NCBI RefSeq assembly: GCF_039543385.1
Contig: NZ_BAABJQ010000032.1
Coordinates: forward strand, 37,499 to 101,498
Source: Rugosimonospora acidiphila
Lineage (GTDB): Bacteria > Actinomycetota > Actinomycetes > Mycobacteriales > Micromonosporaceae
Direction of reading: 5' to 3'
Length of the DNA stretch: 64,000 bases
The position numbers and the translations under genes were made by a program. This document shows, piece after piece, positions 41,076 through 49,264 of this stretch. Below the pieces are notes generated by a model. The model was not told the origin of the DNA. It ran no database searches and saw only the letters and a program-made list of their open reading frames with translations. Position 1 is the stretch's first letter. The number at the start of each line of letters is the position of its first letter.

Positions 41076-41396
41076 GTCTGCTACGCCTGCGGGAGCATCG
41101 AGGCTCCTCCCACCTCATTGCCGTGGCCGCGGAAGGACTCACGCCGCTGGAGGCAATCCTCTCCGGATCTGGACCACGGAGGGCACGAGCCAATGGCTGG
41201 CTCCCACCCTATCCGGAGCCGTCGCAGGGCAACACGAGTCGCCTGGCCGCTGCCGAGCGCCGCACGGAGATACTCACCGGGCAGGCGTACTCAGCTCTTA
41301 GCTCACAGGAACGCCCTGCTCGATCCGGGTGCCGCCGTCCCGAAAGGCGTTCGGTAGCGTTCGCTGGCTTGGTGGCCGAGGTAGGAGGGTTGGGTC
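41076..41396. other. Spacer between divergent genes
   Basis: 321 bp between the TPR gene and a plus-strand hypothetical gene. Open frames are present but none shows family features. The ribosome site TAGGAGGG of the next gene lies at its end. Confidence 0.3.
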
Positions 41397-41897
41397 ATGA
41401 CGCTGTGGGAGGTCAAGGCTGACGCGCAGCGCGGCTATTGGGACTTCGATCCGCTCGTGAGTGTGGGCCCACTGCGGTTCGGGATGAGCTGCGGGGAGGC
41501 GTTGACGGCACTCGGCTCACCGGAAGACCCGCCCGCCAAGATCCCCCAACTTGAAGCATCTGAAACCTCGTACCAAAATGTGACAATGTACTTCGCGACC
41601 GGACGCCTGTACTGCGTGGCGATCGACGCGCTCGTCGGACCGCAGGTCACGGTGGAGGGCACACCGCTCGTGGGGCGTGTGCCTTCCGAGGTCGAACAGT
41701 GGCTGTTGGACTACTCGCAGCAGCAGAATTTAGAGCTGCGCTATACGCACGCCGCGGATCCACATTTGCCAGATCTCGGGTTGATAGTCCGCGTTCAGAG
41801 GGCAGGGGACGTTGTTCTCAGCCGGCCTGTCTTCCTCGACGATCGCGCCGAGGTCTCGTGGGACTATGTCCCCTCAAGTGAATGGCACAGGTTTTAA
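41397..41897 (+). CDS. Hypothetical protein, possibly immunity-like
   Basis: A 166-residue cytoplasmic protein I do not recognise. It opens with WDFDPLVSVGPLRFGMSCGE and ALTALG, a pattern seen in uncharacterised actinobacterial proteins, and ends WDYVPSSEWHRF. It is mostly beta, with acidic patches, as in many toxin-immunity proteins, but no toxin is adjacent. ATG 41397 follows TAGGAGGGTTGGGTC. A terminator hairpin follows its stop at once. Confidence 0.6.
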   Translation: MTLWEVKADAQRGYWDFDPLVSVGPLRFGMSCGEALTALGSPEDPPAKIPQLEASETSYQNVTMYFATGRLYCVAIDALVGPQVTVEGTPLVGRVPSEVEQWLLDYSQQQNLELRYTHAADPHLPDLGLIVRVQRAGDVVLSRPVFLDDRAEVSWDYVPSSEWHRF

Positions 41898-41898
41898 C

Positions 41899-41930
41899 GG
41901 CGGCCGCGGGCCTCGTCACAGCCGCCTTTT
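41899..41930 (+). terminator. Rho-independent-type terminator
   Basis: GGCGGC (41899-41904) and GCCGCC (41921-41926) pair around a 16-base loop and are followed by TTTT, directly after the stop of the 166-residue protein gene. Confidence 0.6.
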
Positions 41931-41960
41931 CCCGCGACCCGTCGATGTGACCGTGGCGCC

Positions 41961-42370
41961 TCACGACGCGACGAGCGGCACCTCGATCGCGGGGCGGTAG
42001 CGCCGGCGGCGTACCCCGACCTTGCCGGCCTCGCAGGCAACGATGTCCGGGGCGCGGAATGCTGGTGCCCGCAGCACGGCGTGGAAGAAATCGGTACGTC
42101 CCCCGCAGCTGGCCTCGCCGAAGTCGCTTCCCCGCACCTTGGCGCGTACGCTCGTCAGCTCGGGCCAGTAGGAGTCGCCGAGCCGCAGCCCGGTCACCGT
42201 CTCCGCGGCGGCCCAGCCCCGCAGTCGATCACCTTATGCAAAACAGAGTTCCGGGTCCGAGCCCGCAGGCGTACTCCCACTCGTCCGGGGTCATGAGTCG
42301 CCGGCCCGCCGAAGCCAGCTCCGTGGTGACCTCGGCGAAGGTGACATGCGCGGCGGTGTGGTCGGTGGTC
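41961..42370 (-). pseudogene. Formylglycine-generating-enzyme-like protein relic
   Basis: The minus strand near 42250-42370 reads HVTFAEVTTELASAGRRLMT and PDEWEYACGLGPGTLF. The match then moves to another frame, GWAAAETVTGLRLGDSYWPE, LTSVRAKVRGSDFGEASCGG and TDFFHAVLRAPAF, ending at 41961. The PDEWEYACG..GTLF signature is that of the FGE-sulfatase/SUMF1 fold. A frameshift near 42235 and a missing N-terminus make it a pseudogene. The end (IVACEAGKVGVRRRRYRPAI) may be altered. Confidence 0.6.
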
Positions 42371-42767
42371 GGTCACTGGGCGTATGCACCTCACCCAGCT
42401 ACCCGCTGGTGCGGGTGGCCCCGGCCCCCTCGACCCGGGACCACCCGCACCAATGGAGGATCCGTTGTGGCTGCTACTTGCCCACGGCTGAGCCAGCGTG
42501 GTGCCACGGCCGCCCGGCGGCACACTCATCGCGGGCCGTCGGGACCGCAGTGGGCGACGAGGCGTTCGTGAGCGACAACGGCGGCGCGGTGCGACGCGGC
42601 GACGCTGTCGTGATGCTGACCCTCCACCGCGGCGGCCGGGGCGGCAGCCGCCCATCTCTCCTGGCTCTGTTCCCGACCCCCCACCCGCCTGGACTGACAA
42701 GAGCGGCAAGGGGCGTGGCAAGCATCTTGGCAAGGGGCCCGATCTGTGCTGTTAAGCGCCGGACCGA
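42371..42767. other. Spacer with no convincing gene
   Basis: 397 bp. Several open Arg/Pro-rich frames exist on both strands, but none has a family pattern or a ribosome site. Possibly decayed coding sequence upstream of the FGE-like relic. Confidence 0.3.
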
Positions 42768-42806
42768 ATGACCGTGTCCGTATCAGGCTGGCCGGAAGGA
42801 ACATGG

Positions 42807-43238
42807 ATGGTTGCCAGGATTGTCAGAGCCGTAGGCGCCGTACTTCTCGGAATGGTGATAGCCACATCCCTCGCCGCCGCGCCGGCCAGCGCGGCGTACT
42901 CGTACGAATGGGATGAAGGGGTTCTCAGCCAAGGGCCGATCGGGGGCAGCTTCTATTGCATCAACACCGACTATTCGGAGGCGTGTTTCAGGCCGGACGG
43001 GGACGTGATCTACGTGCTGGACCTGTCCAGTGCCGACCACAACTCGGCAGTCGCCCGCTGGGTAACCGACTACGGTCGCTGGGGCACCTGCCGTAACGCC
43101 AATGGCGCCGGCACCTGGGTGACGTGCAACAAGAACTTCAAAGAAGGCGCGCAGCTTGGAATGGTAGCCACCCAGTACGACGGCACGACCGACAGTTGGT
43201 GGGGACCCGAAACGTCGCGCGAGTGGATCATTACGTAA
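42807..43238 (+). CDS. Small secreted protein, unknown
   Basis: A 143-residue exported protein from ATG 42807. The signal peptide is IVRAVGAVLLGMVIATSLAA with a cleavage site near AAPASAAYS. The mature part of about 110 residues has four Cys (FYCINTDYSEACF, WGTCRNANGAGTWVTCN), likely two disulphides, and many aromatic residues. The Asn/Gly-rich pattern recalls peptidase-inhibitor-I36-like or related small secreted actinobacterial proteins, without certainty. GGAAGGAAC precedes the start. A strong hairpin follows the stop. Confidence 0.65.
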   Translation: MVARIVRAVGAVLLGMVIATSLAAAPASAAYSYEWDEGVLSQGPIGGSFYCINTDYSEACFRPDGDVIYVLDLSSADHNSAVARWVTDYGRWGTCRNANGAGTWVTCNKNFKEGAQLGMVATQYDGTTDSWWGPETSREWIIT

Positions 43239-43239
43239 C

Positions 43240-43281
43240 GAGATCCGGCGGAGGCCGGTCCTCCGGGGACCGGCCGATCTC
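43240..43281 (+). terminator. Terminator hairpin after the small secreted protein
   Basis: An inner 9-bp stem GGCCGGTCC/GGACCGGCC (43253-43261 and 43267-43275) lies inside an outer GAGATC/GATCTC pair (43240-43245 and 43276-43281). It starts directly after the stop of the secreted protein gene. Confidence 0.7.
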
Positions 43282-43453
43282 CAAGCTTGAGCGCCTGATC
43301 CAACACCGCCTGCGAGGCCAGCCTCGGCGGCGCCGGTGTGCTACGCCGCTCCCACCCACACACGGTGGCCGTGGCCAACCCCAGATATTCGGCGAAACCC
43401 CGAACACTCATCCGCAACGCCCGCGTCTCCCGCCCCGACCGCCACCGGCCCAC
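43260..43453 (-). pseudogene. XRE-type HTH regulator relic
   Basis: From GTG 43453 the minus strand reads GRWRSGRETRALRMSVRGFA, EYLGLATATVCGWERRS and RLASQAVLDQALKLGD. This is the HTH of the actinobacterial XRE group, whose members normally read RETRALREALRMSVRAFAEHLGV and ATVSKWE. Two or three residues appear deleted before LRMSV, and the C-terminal part is replaced by antisense of the secreted-protein gene. It is not expected to work. Confidence 0.65.
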
Positions 43454-43715
43454 CGCAACCCCACACCCACAACCCCCACCACCTGCCGGATCCGGATCGG
43501 CCGCCTGGACAGCCCGCCGCTGAGTTTGCGGGTCCCGCACCGGTGACTGCTGCCTCTGGACGGCCCCAACGAGCGCGTCCGCCGCAGGCCTGATGCACGA
43601 GTAATCGAGGCCGCGAAGGCTAACCGACTTTACGAGCCCCACAGGCATCGCAGGTCTTCGAGTTCAGTCTCGTATGCGGGCTCGGCGAGGTCGACTACGA
43701 CTCTGCCGTGGCCGC
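43454..43715. other. Spacer, no gene seen
   Basis: 262 bp containing a C-rich low-complexity stretch (43440-43500). No frame or hairpin stands out. Confidence 0.3.
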
Positions 43716-44519
43716 CTATTCGCGGGAGGCGATCGCTGCCTGGATGCGCCGCAGCGTACGCAGACCCTTCTTCGCCGCGACGTCGACCCGGCCGTCGAAC
43801 ACCGTCGTACCCCGGTCTTCGGCGATCAGCCGCTCCAGGGTGGGGACGGCGCGATCGTCGCCGGTGGAGCCGAGCGCGACGGCGGCCCAGTAGCGCTTGT
43901 CCGGGTCCTCGTCCGAGGCCGCGTCGCGCAACCTCGCGATGACCTCGGGGGCGAACAACGCCAGCGCGCTGGCGATGTACCCGATCCGGCGGAACCGGCG
44001 GTGCTCGAACTCGTCCCACAACACGGCGAGCGCCTCGTCGCCACCGATCCTCGACAACGCTTCGGCGGCCCGCTGACGCATCCAGTCGGCCGGGTCCCGC
44101 AGCAGCGGGGCCAGCGCCGCCACGGCCGATTCGTCCGCGAGTTCGCCGAGCCCGATCACTGCCTGTTCCCGGGCCATCCACTGTGGATGGTCCAGCAGGG
44201 CGAGCAGGCCGGGTACCGCGGCGCGGAAACCGAGAGCGGTGCAGCCCATCGCGGCCCAGGCCTGACAGTTGTGCCGGGTGTCGGCAAGCGCGGCGACCAG
44301 CGGAGCCTCGAGGGTGTCGTCGCCGAAGAGGGCGGCCTGGTTCAGCGCCCGCGTGTAGAGAGACCGGTGGTAGTCCCGGTAGTCCCGCACCAGCGTGCGC
44401 AAGGCTGCCGCCGCAGATTCGTCGCCTCCGGCCCGGACCCGGTCCAGCAGCAGATACAGGCTCGCCTCACGGGCCTCCAGGTCACCAACCTGGAGCGAAC
44501 GAAGATCAGCGGGGTTCAC
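43716..44519 (-). CDS. HEAT-repeat protein
   Basis: A 267-residue alpha-solenoid protein. Repeats are visible as LEAPLVAALADTRHNCQAWA, GLLALLDHPQWMAREQAVIG, AALAPLLRDPADWMRQRAAE, RLRDAASDEDPDKRYWAAVA and LERLIAEDRGTTVFDGRVDV. There is no enzymatic motif; proteins of this type bind partners or, in lyase-type subfamilies, modify them. The N-terminus DLRSLQVGDLEAREASLYLL is unlike the repeats. It stands alone, with no operon partner within 270 bp upstream. The function is unknown. Confidence 0.8.
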   Translation of the reverse strand: MNPADLRSLQVGDLEAREASLYLLLDRVRAGGDESAAAALRTLVRDYRDYHRSLYTRALNQAALFGDDTLEAPLVAALADTRHNCQAWAAMGCTALGFRAAVPGLLALLDHPQWMAREQAVIGLGELADESAVAALAPLLRDPADWMRQRAAEALSRIGGDEALAVLWDEFEHRRFRRIGYIASALALFAPEVIARLRDAASDEDPDKRYWAAVALGSTGDDRAVPTLERLIAEDRGTTVFDGRVDVAAKKGLRTLRRIQAAIASRE

Positions 44520-44796
44520 CCCCTCACGCTACCGGCCGGCTGCCTGCTGCCCGCCGGCAGGCCGCGCATCCGACTGCTGCGTTTCGCGAGTTGACCTGCG
44601 CTCGAGCGCCGATCGAGGTTAGTGTGACGCCCAGCGACAGTCGGCAGCGAAAGCGGACATCAGCCCGGGAAGATCCCATGTCCAGCAGTTTGACGGCACC
44701 GACTCCTGGGGATTCTTGACGCTGGACGCAGCCGGGTCATGAAACGGCGGGGGTAAGCCCACGAGGACCTTTCGACCCGTGCGCTTGGTCGGGTGT
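44520..44796. other. Spacer, no gene seen
   Basis: 277 bp between two minus-strand genes; the HEAT gene promoter should lie here. Nothing else is evident. Confidence 0.3.
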
Positions 44797-45567
44797 TCAC
44801 GAATCCGGCGGCAAGGCCGCGGCATCGAGGCAGACTCGAGCCGGGTCGTTCGGGTCGATCCGCACCGGCACCTGCGCCCCGGCAAAGCCGATCTGTGTCC
44901 GGCGGACCGCCGATCGGAAGCCGAACCGGGCAGTGGTGGCGTACTCGGTACCGTCCGGCCGCCGTACGCGCAACGCGACATTCGCCAGGGTGGCCTCCGG
45001 GTTCGGCAGCGCCTTCGCCGGAACACTGAGGTAGTCGATCCCGGTGATCGTCGCGGTGGCCCGCTGACCGGTAACGCGCAGCTGCTCGGCCTCCGCCAGG
45101 GTGACCGGGCGATTCCCGTCGGGCAGGGGGTGGCGGCCGTACCGGCGTTCGAGCTCTTCGTTCGCCAAGTCCCGGAAGCTCGGTGCCGGGCCTGTCTGTG
45201 CCGGAACCATCGACGGGGCGAGGCCGAGGCGAACCGCGGCGGCCACCTGCTCGGCGTGCATCTTGTCCCGGATCGCCTTGATGGCTCGATCCTCCTGGGC
45301 TGGCCAGGCGATCACGTAGCGGCTCGGGCGGGCTCGGTCAATCGTGGCCAGTAGTTTGTCGCCCTCGGAAGGAGAGTCCACACCGGGCCGGAACGTCCGG
45401 CTGACCTGCACGGCCGCCGCCGGAATGCCGTCGCCGCTCAGCACCCCGGAGTAACGGACGTGGCGAGCGCCGTCGTTATCGACGGTGACGGTGGTGTCGG
45501 TCACCGAGAACGTGCCTTCCACCGGATCGCGCAGCGTTTGCCCGGTCAGGTTTCGCCATAGACTCAT
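44797..45567 (-). CDS. Hypothetical protein, unknown
   Basis: A 256-residue protein with no signal or membrane segment. The N-terminal half starts MSLWRNLTGQTLRDPVEGTF and includes a beta-rich region. A helical middle has KAIRDKMHAEQVAAAVRLGL. The C-terminal half reads GQRATATITGIDYLSVPAKA, NVALRVRRPDGTEYATTARF and GAQVPVRIDPNDPARVCLD, an OB-like beta domain also seen in actinobacterial membrane-associated proteins. I cannot name the family. ATG 45567 is chosen as the first Met of the conserved-looking part. Confidence 0.6.
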   Translation of the reverse strand: MSLWRNLTGQTLRDPVEGTFSVTDTTVTVDNDGARHVRYSGVLSGDGIPAAAVQVSRTFRPGVDSPSEGDKLLATIDRARPSRYVIAWPAQEDRAIKAIRDKMHAEQVAAAVRLGLAPSMVPAQTGPAPSFRDLANEELERRYGRHPLPDGNRPVTLAEAEQLRVTGQRATATITGIDYLSVPAKALPNPEATLANVALRVRRPDGTEYATTARFGFRSAVRRTQIGFAGAQVPVRIDPNDPARVCLDAAALPPDS

Positions 45568-45952
45568 GATCACGATTTTCCCATGATTTGGTGCGATCCC
45601 CCAATGGTTGACAGGTGGACTGCGGCGGCCGACACGTACCCCGACGAAGTGCTGAGCGACATCACCTGCCCGACCCCGATGGCCACCAATCAGCGCGGTC
45701 ACGAGGTTTGAGCCGGGCGTTCTTGCCTCGTTCGGGCTGCCTCGCCTGCTGCCGGCTGCGTCCACGGTGACCTGTGAGTCTGGGAACGCCGACGTTAACG
45801 GTGGGTCGGGTTGTGACGCGGCCAGCTGATCAAAGCGGGTCACGGAGACAACTGGCAAGCGGTGGTGGAGCCCAAGGAACTCCATCTCCCGGTTCTGGAT
45901 TTCGCTCGGCTGGACATCGCGGGCGTCACAGGCCGATCGCCCCAGCCCGCGG
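45568..45952. other. Spacer, no gene seen
   Basis: 385 bp between the hypothetical gene and the stop of the LAL regulator, both on the minus strand. An AT-rich patch (45570-45610) is the likely promoter of the hypothetical gene. No other feature is seen. Confidence 0.35.
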
Positions 45953-48904
45953 CTATGCCGTGGTCAACAGACCAAGCCGGTGCGCATGCGCGGCCGCCTC
46001 GGTACGGCTCGAGGCGTTGAGCTTCGTCAAGATGTTCGACACGTGCACGCTCGCGGTTTTGGGGCTGATGTAGAGCGCCGCGGCGATCTGTCCGTTGGAG
46101 CGGCCTTCGGCGACTAGTCCAAGGACTTCGAACTCACGGTCGGTGAGCCGGATCCGCAGGCTCGGATGCGTGGCGGCGGTGCCGGCCGGGGCGGGCGCGA
46201 TCCGCAGTCGAGCGCGTCGGGCCAGGGTGCGAATGTCGTCGGCGGTCGCGGCGGCGAGCCGTTCGGCCAGCAGCATGCACTCGGTCGCGGTGGCGGAGGT
46301 GCGGTCCGCGCTGGTGGCCGGATCCGTTGCCTGTGCCTCGGCGAGTCGGAAGAGGCTGTAACACAGCGGGTACGCTTCGGCGGCGGCTCGCGTCGTGTCG
46401 ACCGCGCGTTGCCAGCCTGCCACCTCGTCACGGCGGTCCAGGCGGGCCGCCTCGGCGTCGACCATGGCCGCATACCCGTGTGCCGACGGCGTGGTGTTCG
46501 GCACGTCGCGCGCCAGTGCGTACAGCCGATCGCGCTCGCCGGCGGTGTCGGAGTCGGGTGATGGTGAGGAGTTGGCGATGTCGGCCTCGATACGCATGCC
46601 GAGCCACAGCAGCGGCCACACGTACCTGGCGTAGGCGCCGGTGACCGGGCCGCCCAGGTCTCGCAGGGGATTACGCGCCTCGGCGAGTCGACCGCGGCTG
46701 CGGGCCAACTCTGCCTCGATGTAGCGCATCGGCGTGACGAACTGGAGTTCGGAGCCGTCACCGAAGTGCCGGCGCGCCTCTCGGAGATCCCGCTCGGCGC
46801 CTTCCTCGTCTCCCTGCCACAAGTGGATCTCGGCACGCAGCAGCAGCAGTGTGGCCGCGAACGTGCCGCTCGGCTCGTCGGCAAGTGATTCGGTGATGAG
46901 ATCGAGCGCCTCACGCCAGCGTCCCAGCCGGACGAGCGGTTCCGCGAGATTCCCAGTGATCATCGCGCCCCAGGAACTGGCCAGCCCGACGCGGCCGGCC
47001 AGCGCCACTCCGGCGCGGGCGACCTCGGCTGCCTCGGCGAACCGGCCGAGCATCGCCAGGGCGTCGGACAGGTTGGTGTACCCGCGTACCGATACGGTGT
47101 GTAGCCCGTGCCGTTCGGCCAGCTCCACCCCCTCGCGCAACGCGGCCAGCTCGCCACGGCCATCGCCCAGGTACGCGAGCACGCTGCCAAGCGTGATGAG
47201 CGCGTCGGCCTGCTGGGCGACCGCACCGACCTCGGCGGCTACGGCGACCGCCTTCCGCGCCGTGCTGGCGGCGCCTTCCATGTCGTCGGTGCGCATCCGG
47301 GAGTTGGCCAGCGATGCCAGCACCATCGCACGGATGGGCTTGGCCTCCCCGTCGGGCAGCAGCGCCAGCGCGTCCTGGAGTTGCCGAACCGCTTCCCGGT
47401 CACGGCTCAAGGCGCGCAGCATGAACGCGCGGCGCTCCACCAGCTCGGCGCGCCGAGTCACGTCGAGGTCGAAAGCCGTCTCGGCAAGCACCTGGTCCAG
47501 GATGAACAAGCCGCGGTTGGGCTCGCCGGCGCCGAACGCCGCCTCCGCTGCCATGATGTTGAGTGCGATCCGATCCACGCCAGCGCCTTCGATGGCGTCT
47601 GGAACGCGGGGCCAGATCTGTAACGCACGTTCCAGGTGGCGTGATGCTTCGGCAGGCGCGAACGCTGCGGATGCTTGCCTTCCCGCTTGCACCGATGCCG
47701 ACAGGGCACGGGGCAGGTCCAGCGCGGCGTACCAGTGGTGCGCCAGTGTCGCCGCGGCGTTGCCGTCCTCGCCCAGCAGCGTCGGGTCGGCGGACAGTGC
47801 GGCTCCGTACGCGGCGTGCAGTCGCGCCCGCTCACCGGGCAGCATGTCGTCGTAGAGCGCGTCGCGGGTCAGGGCATGCCGGAACGCGTATCCATGACCT
47901 GCCTCGTCGACCACCAGCAGGTGGTGCTCGACGGACTCGCGCAGCACCGGGTACAGCTGCGCCTCAGGGACCCCGGCGACGACTTCCAGCAGGCGCTCTT
48001 CCACGGATGGGCCGGCCACGGCCGCGGTGCGCAGGATGCGCTGTGCGACTTCCGACACGGTCTCGGTGCGCGCGAGCAGCACGTCGCGCAGGGACGGTGG
48101 CAGCTCGTATGGGTCGGCGCCGCTGTCGGTCGCGGCTAGGATCTCCTCAACCAGGAACGCGTTGCCCTGTGAGCGTTCGAAGACCACGTCCATGAATTCC
48201 GGGCTGGGAGTCGTCTCGCAGATCGCGTTCAGCTGCTCGGCCACCTCGGCCCGGGTGAACCGTTCCAGCTCCAGACGCTCCGTGTTGCGCACCCGTTCCC
48301 ACGCGGTGACGAGCGGGCGCAGCGGGTGCCGCCGGTGCATCTCGTCCGACCGGTATGTGAGCACCATCAGCACGCCGAGCTCACGCAACGTCTGCACCAG
48401 GAACGCCACCAGATCCAGCGTCGATCGGTCTGCCCAGTGCAGATCCTCGACGACGATGAGCAGCGGTCGGGTCGCCGCGAGCCGGGTGATCAGGCCCAGC
48501 ACGTACTCCAACAGCTGAGTCGGTGAACCTTCCTGCGCGGGGCCGCTGCTGCCCGGACTGAGTTCGGGCAGCAGCCGCGCCAACGGCAGACGCGCCGCCC
48601 CGAGGCACCGGTCCAGTTCCTCGCTTGAGCTGGACCGGACCACCGCACGCAGCATGTCTGTCAGGGGTGCCAGCGGCAGCCCCTCGCCACCTAGCTCCAC
48701 GCATCCGCCGACGAGCACGCGCGCACCCGAATCACGCGCGATGCGGGCGACCTCCTGGACCAGGCGGCTCTTTCCCACGCCCGCCTCGCCGGCTACGAGT
48801 GCGACGTGCGGCTCCCCGGCGACGGCCTGGTCCAGCAGGGAGCGCAGCCGGCCCAGCTCGGTGCGACGGCCGACCAGGACGGGGCTGACCAACTCACGAT
48901 TCAC
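45953..48904 (-). CDS. LAL-family LuxR transcriptional regulator (second copy)
   Basis: A 983-residue LAL regulator. An AAA module starts with PVLVGRRTELGRLRSLLDQA; Walker A is VAGEAGVGKSRLVQEVA and Walker B-like LLIVVEDLHWADRS. A long TPR-like middle includes ALITLGSVLAYLGDGRGELA. The C-terminal LuxR HTH is LTDREFEVLGLVAEGRSNGQ, then IAAALYISPKTASVHVSNIL. GTG 48904 fits the domain start; ATG 48940 would add 12 residues. The neighbours are a hypothetical protein and a secreted lectin-type protein, so the regulated pathway is not obvious. It differs from the 7598-10369 regulator over most of its length. Confidence 0.9.
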   Translation of the reverse strand: MNRELVSPVLVGRRTELGRLRSLLDQAVAGEPHVALVAGEAGVGKSRLVQEVARIARDSGARVLVGGCVELGGEGLPLAPLTDMLRAVVRSSSSEELDRCLGAARLPLARLLPELSPGSSGPAQEGSPTQLLEYVLGLITRLAATRPLLIVVEDLHWADRSTLDLVAFLVQTLRELGVLMVLTYRSDEMHRRHPLRPLVTAWERVRNTERLELERFTRAEVAEQLNAICETTPSPEFMDVVFERSQGNAFLVEEILAATDSGADPYELPPSLRDVLLARTETVSEVAQRILRTAAVAGPSVEERLLEVVAGVPEAQLYPVLRESVEHHLLVVDEAGHGYAFRHALTRDALYDDMLPGERARLHAAYGAALSADPTLLGEDGNAAATLAHHWYAALDLPRALSASVQAGRQASAAFAPAEASRHLERALQIWPRVPDAIEGAGVDRIALNIMAAEAAFGAGEPNRGLFILDQVLAETAFDLDVTRRAELVERRAFMLRALSRDREAVRQLQDALALLPDGEAKPIRAMVLASLANSRMRTDDMEGAASTARKAVAVAAEVGAVAQQADALITLGSVLAYLGDGRGELAALREGVELAERHGLHTVSVRGYTNLSDALAMLGRFAEAAEVARAGVALAGRVGLASSWGAMITGNLAEPLVRLGRWREALDLITESLADEPSGTFAATLLLLRAEIHLWQGDEEGAERDLREARRHFGDGSELQFVTPMRYIEAELARSRGRLAEARNPLRDLGGPVTGAYARYVWPLLWLGMRIEADIANSSPSPDSDTAGERDRLYALARDVPNTTPSAHGYAAMVDAEAARLDRRDEVAGWQRAVDTTRAAAEAYPLCYSLFRLAEAQATDPATSADRTSATATECMLLAERLAAATADDIRTLARRARLRIAPAPAGTAATHPSLRIRLTDREFEVLGLVAEGRSNGQIAAALYISPKTASVHVSNILTKLNASSRTEAAAHAHRLGLLTTA

Positions 48905-49219
48905 GCCGAGACGGTACGTTGCGGGGAGGCGCTCGACCATCGGACCATCGGTTCGACCGTCGCGCAGCCAGCCCCGATCGCGGCGGCCAGCATCACGGCT
49001 ACGGGCACGGGCGGCGCCACCGCCAGCAATGCCGCGGCACGCGGCTACCTCAGACGCCGCTGAGCAGAGGTTTTAGCCCGTTCGTAGAGATCTGCCCCGC
49101 GCTATTCGGTCCCAGAGATCACCCGGACAGGCCCAGGCCGCACGATCCGGAGCCCCGCAGCGGGCTCGGGCGGCTTCGACTACAGCCAGCCCCGGCTGCC
49201 TTAGCTCGATGCGCAGCGG
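48905..49219. other. Spacer, no gene seen
   Basis: 315 bp between the LAL gene and the terminator of the secreted lectin-type gene. The LAL promoter should lie here. No operator or small gene is seen. Confidence 0.35.
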
Positions 49220-49246
49220 GCGGGGCACCGGTTTCCGGTGCCCCGC
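49220..49246 (-). terminator. Terminator hairpin after the secreted Ig/lectin gene
   Basis: GCGGGGCACCGG (49220-49231) pairs perfectly with CCGGTGCCCCGC (49235-49246) over a TTT loop, 19 bp after the minus-strand stop at 49265. Confidence 0.8.
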
Positions 49247-49264
49247 CGCGAACCCGCCCGGAGC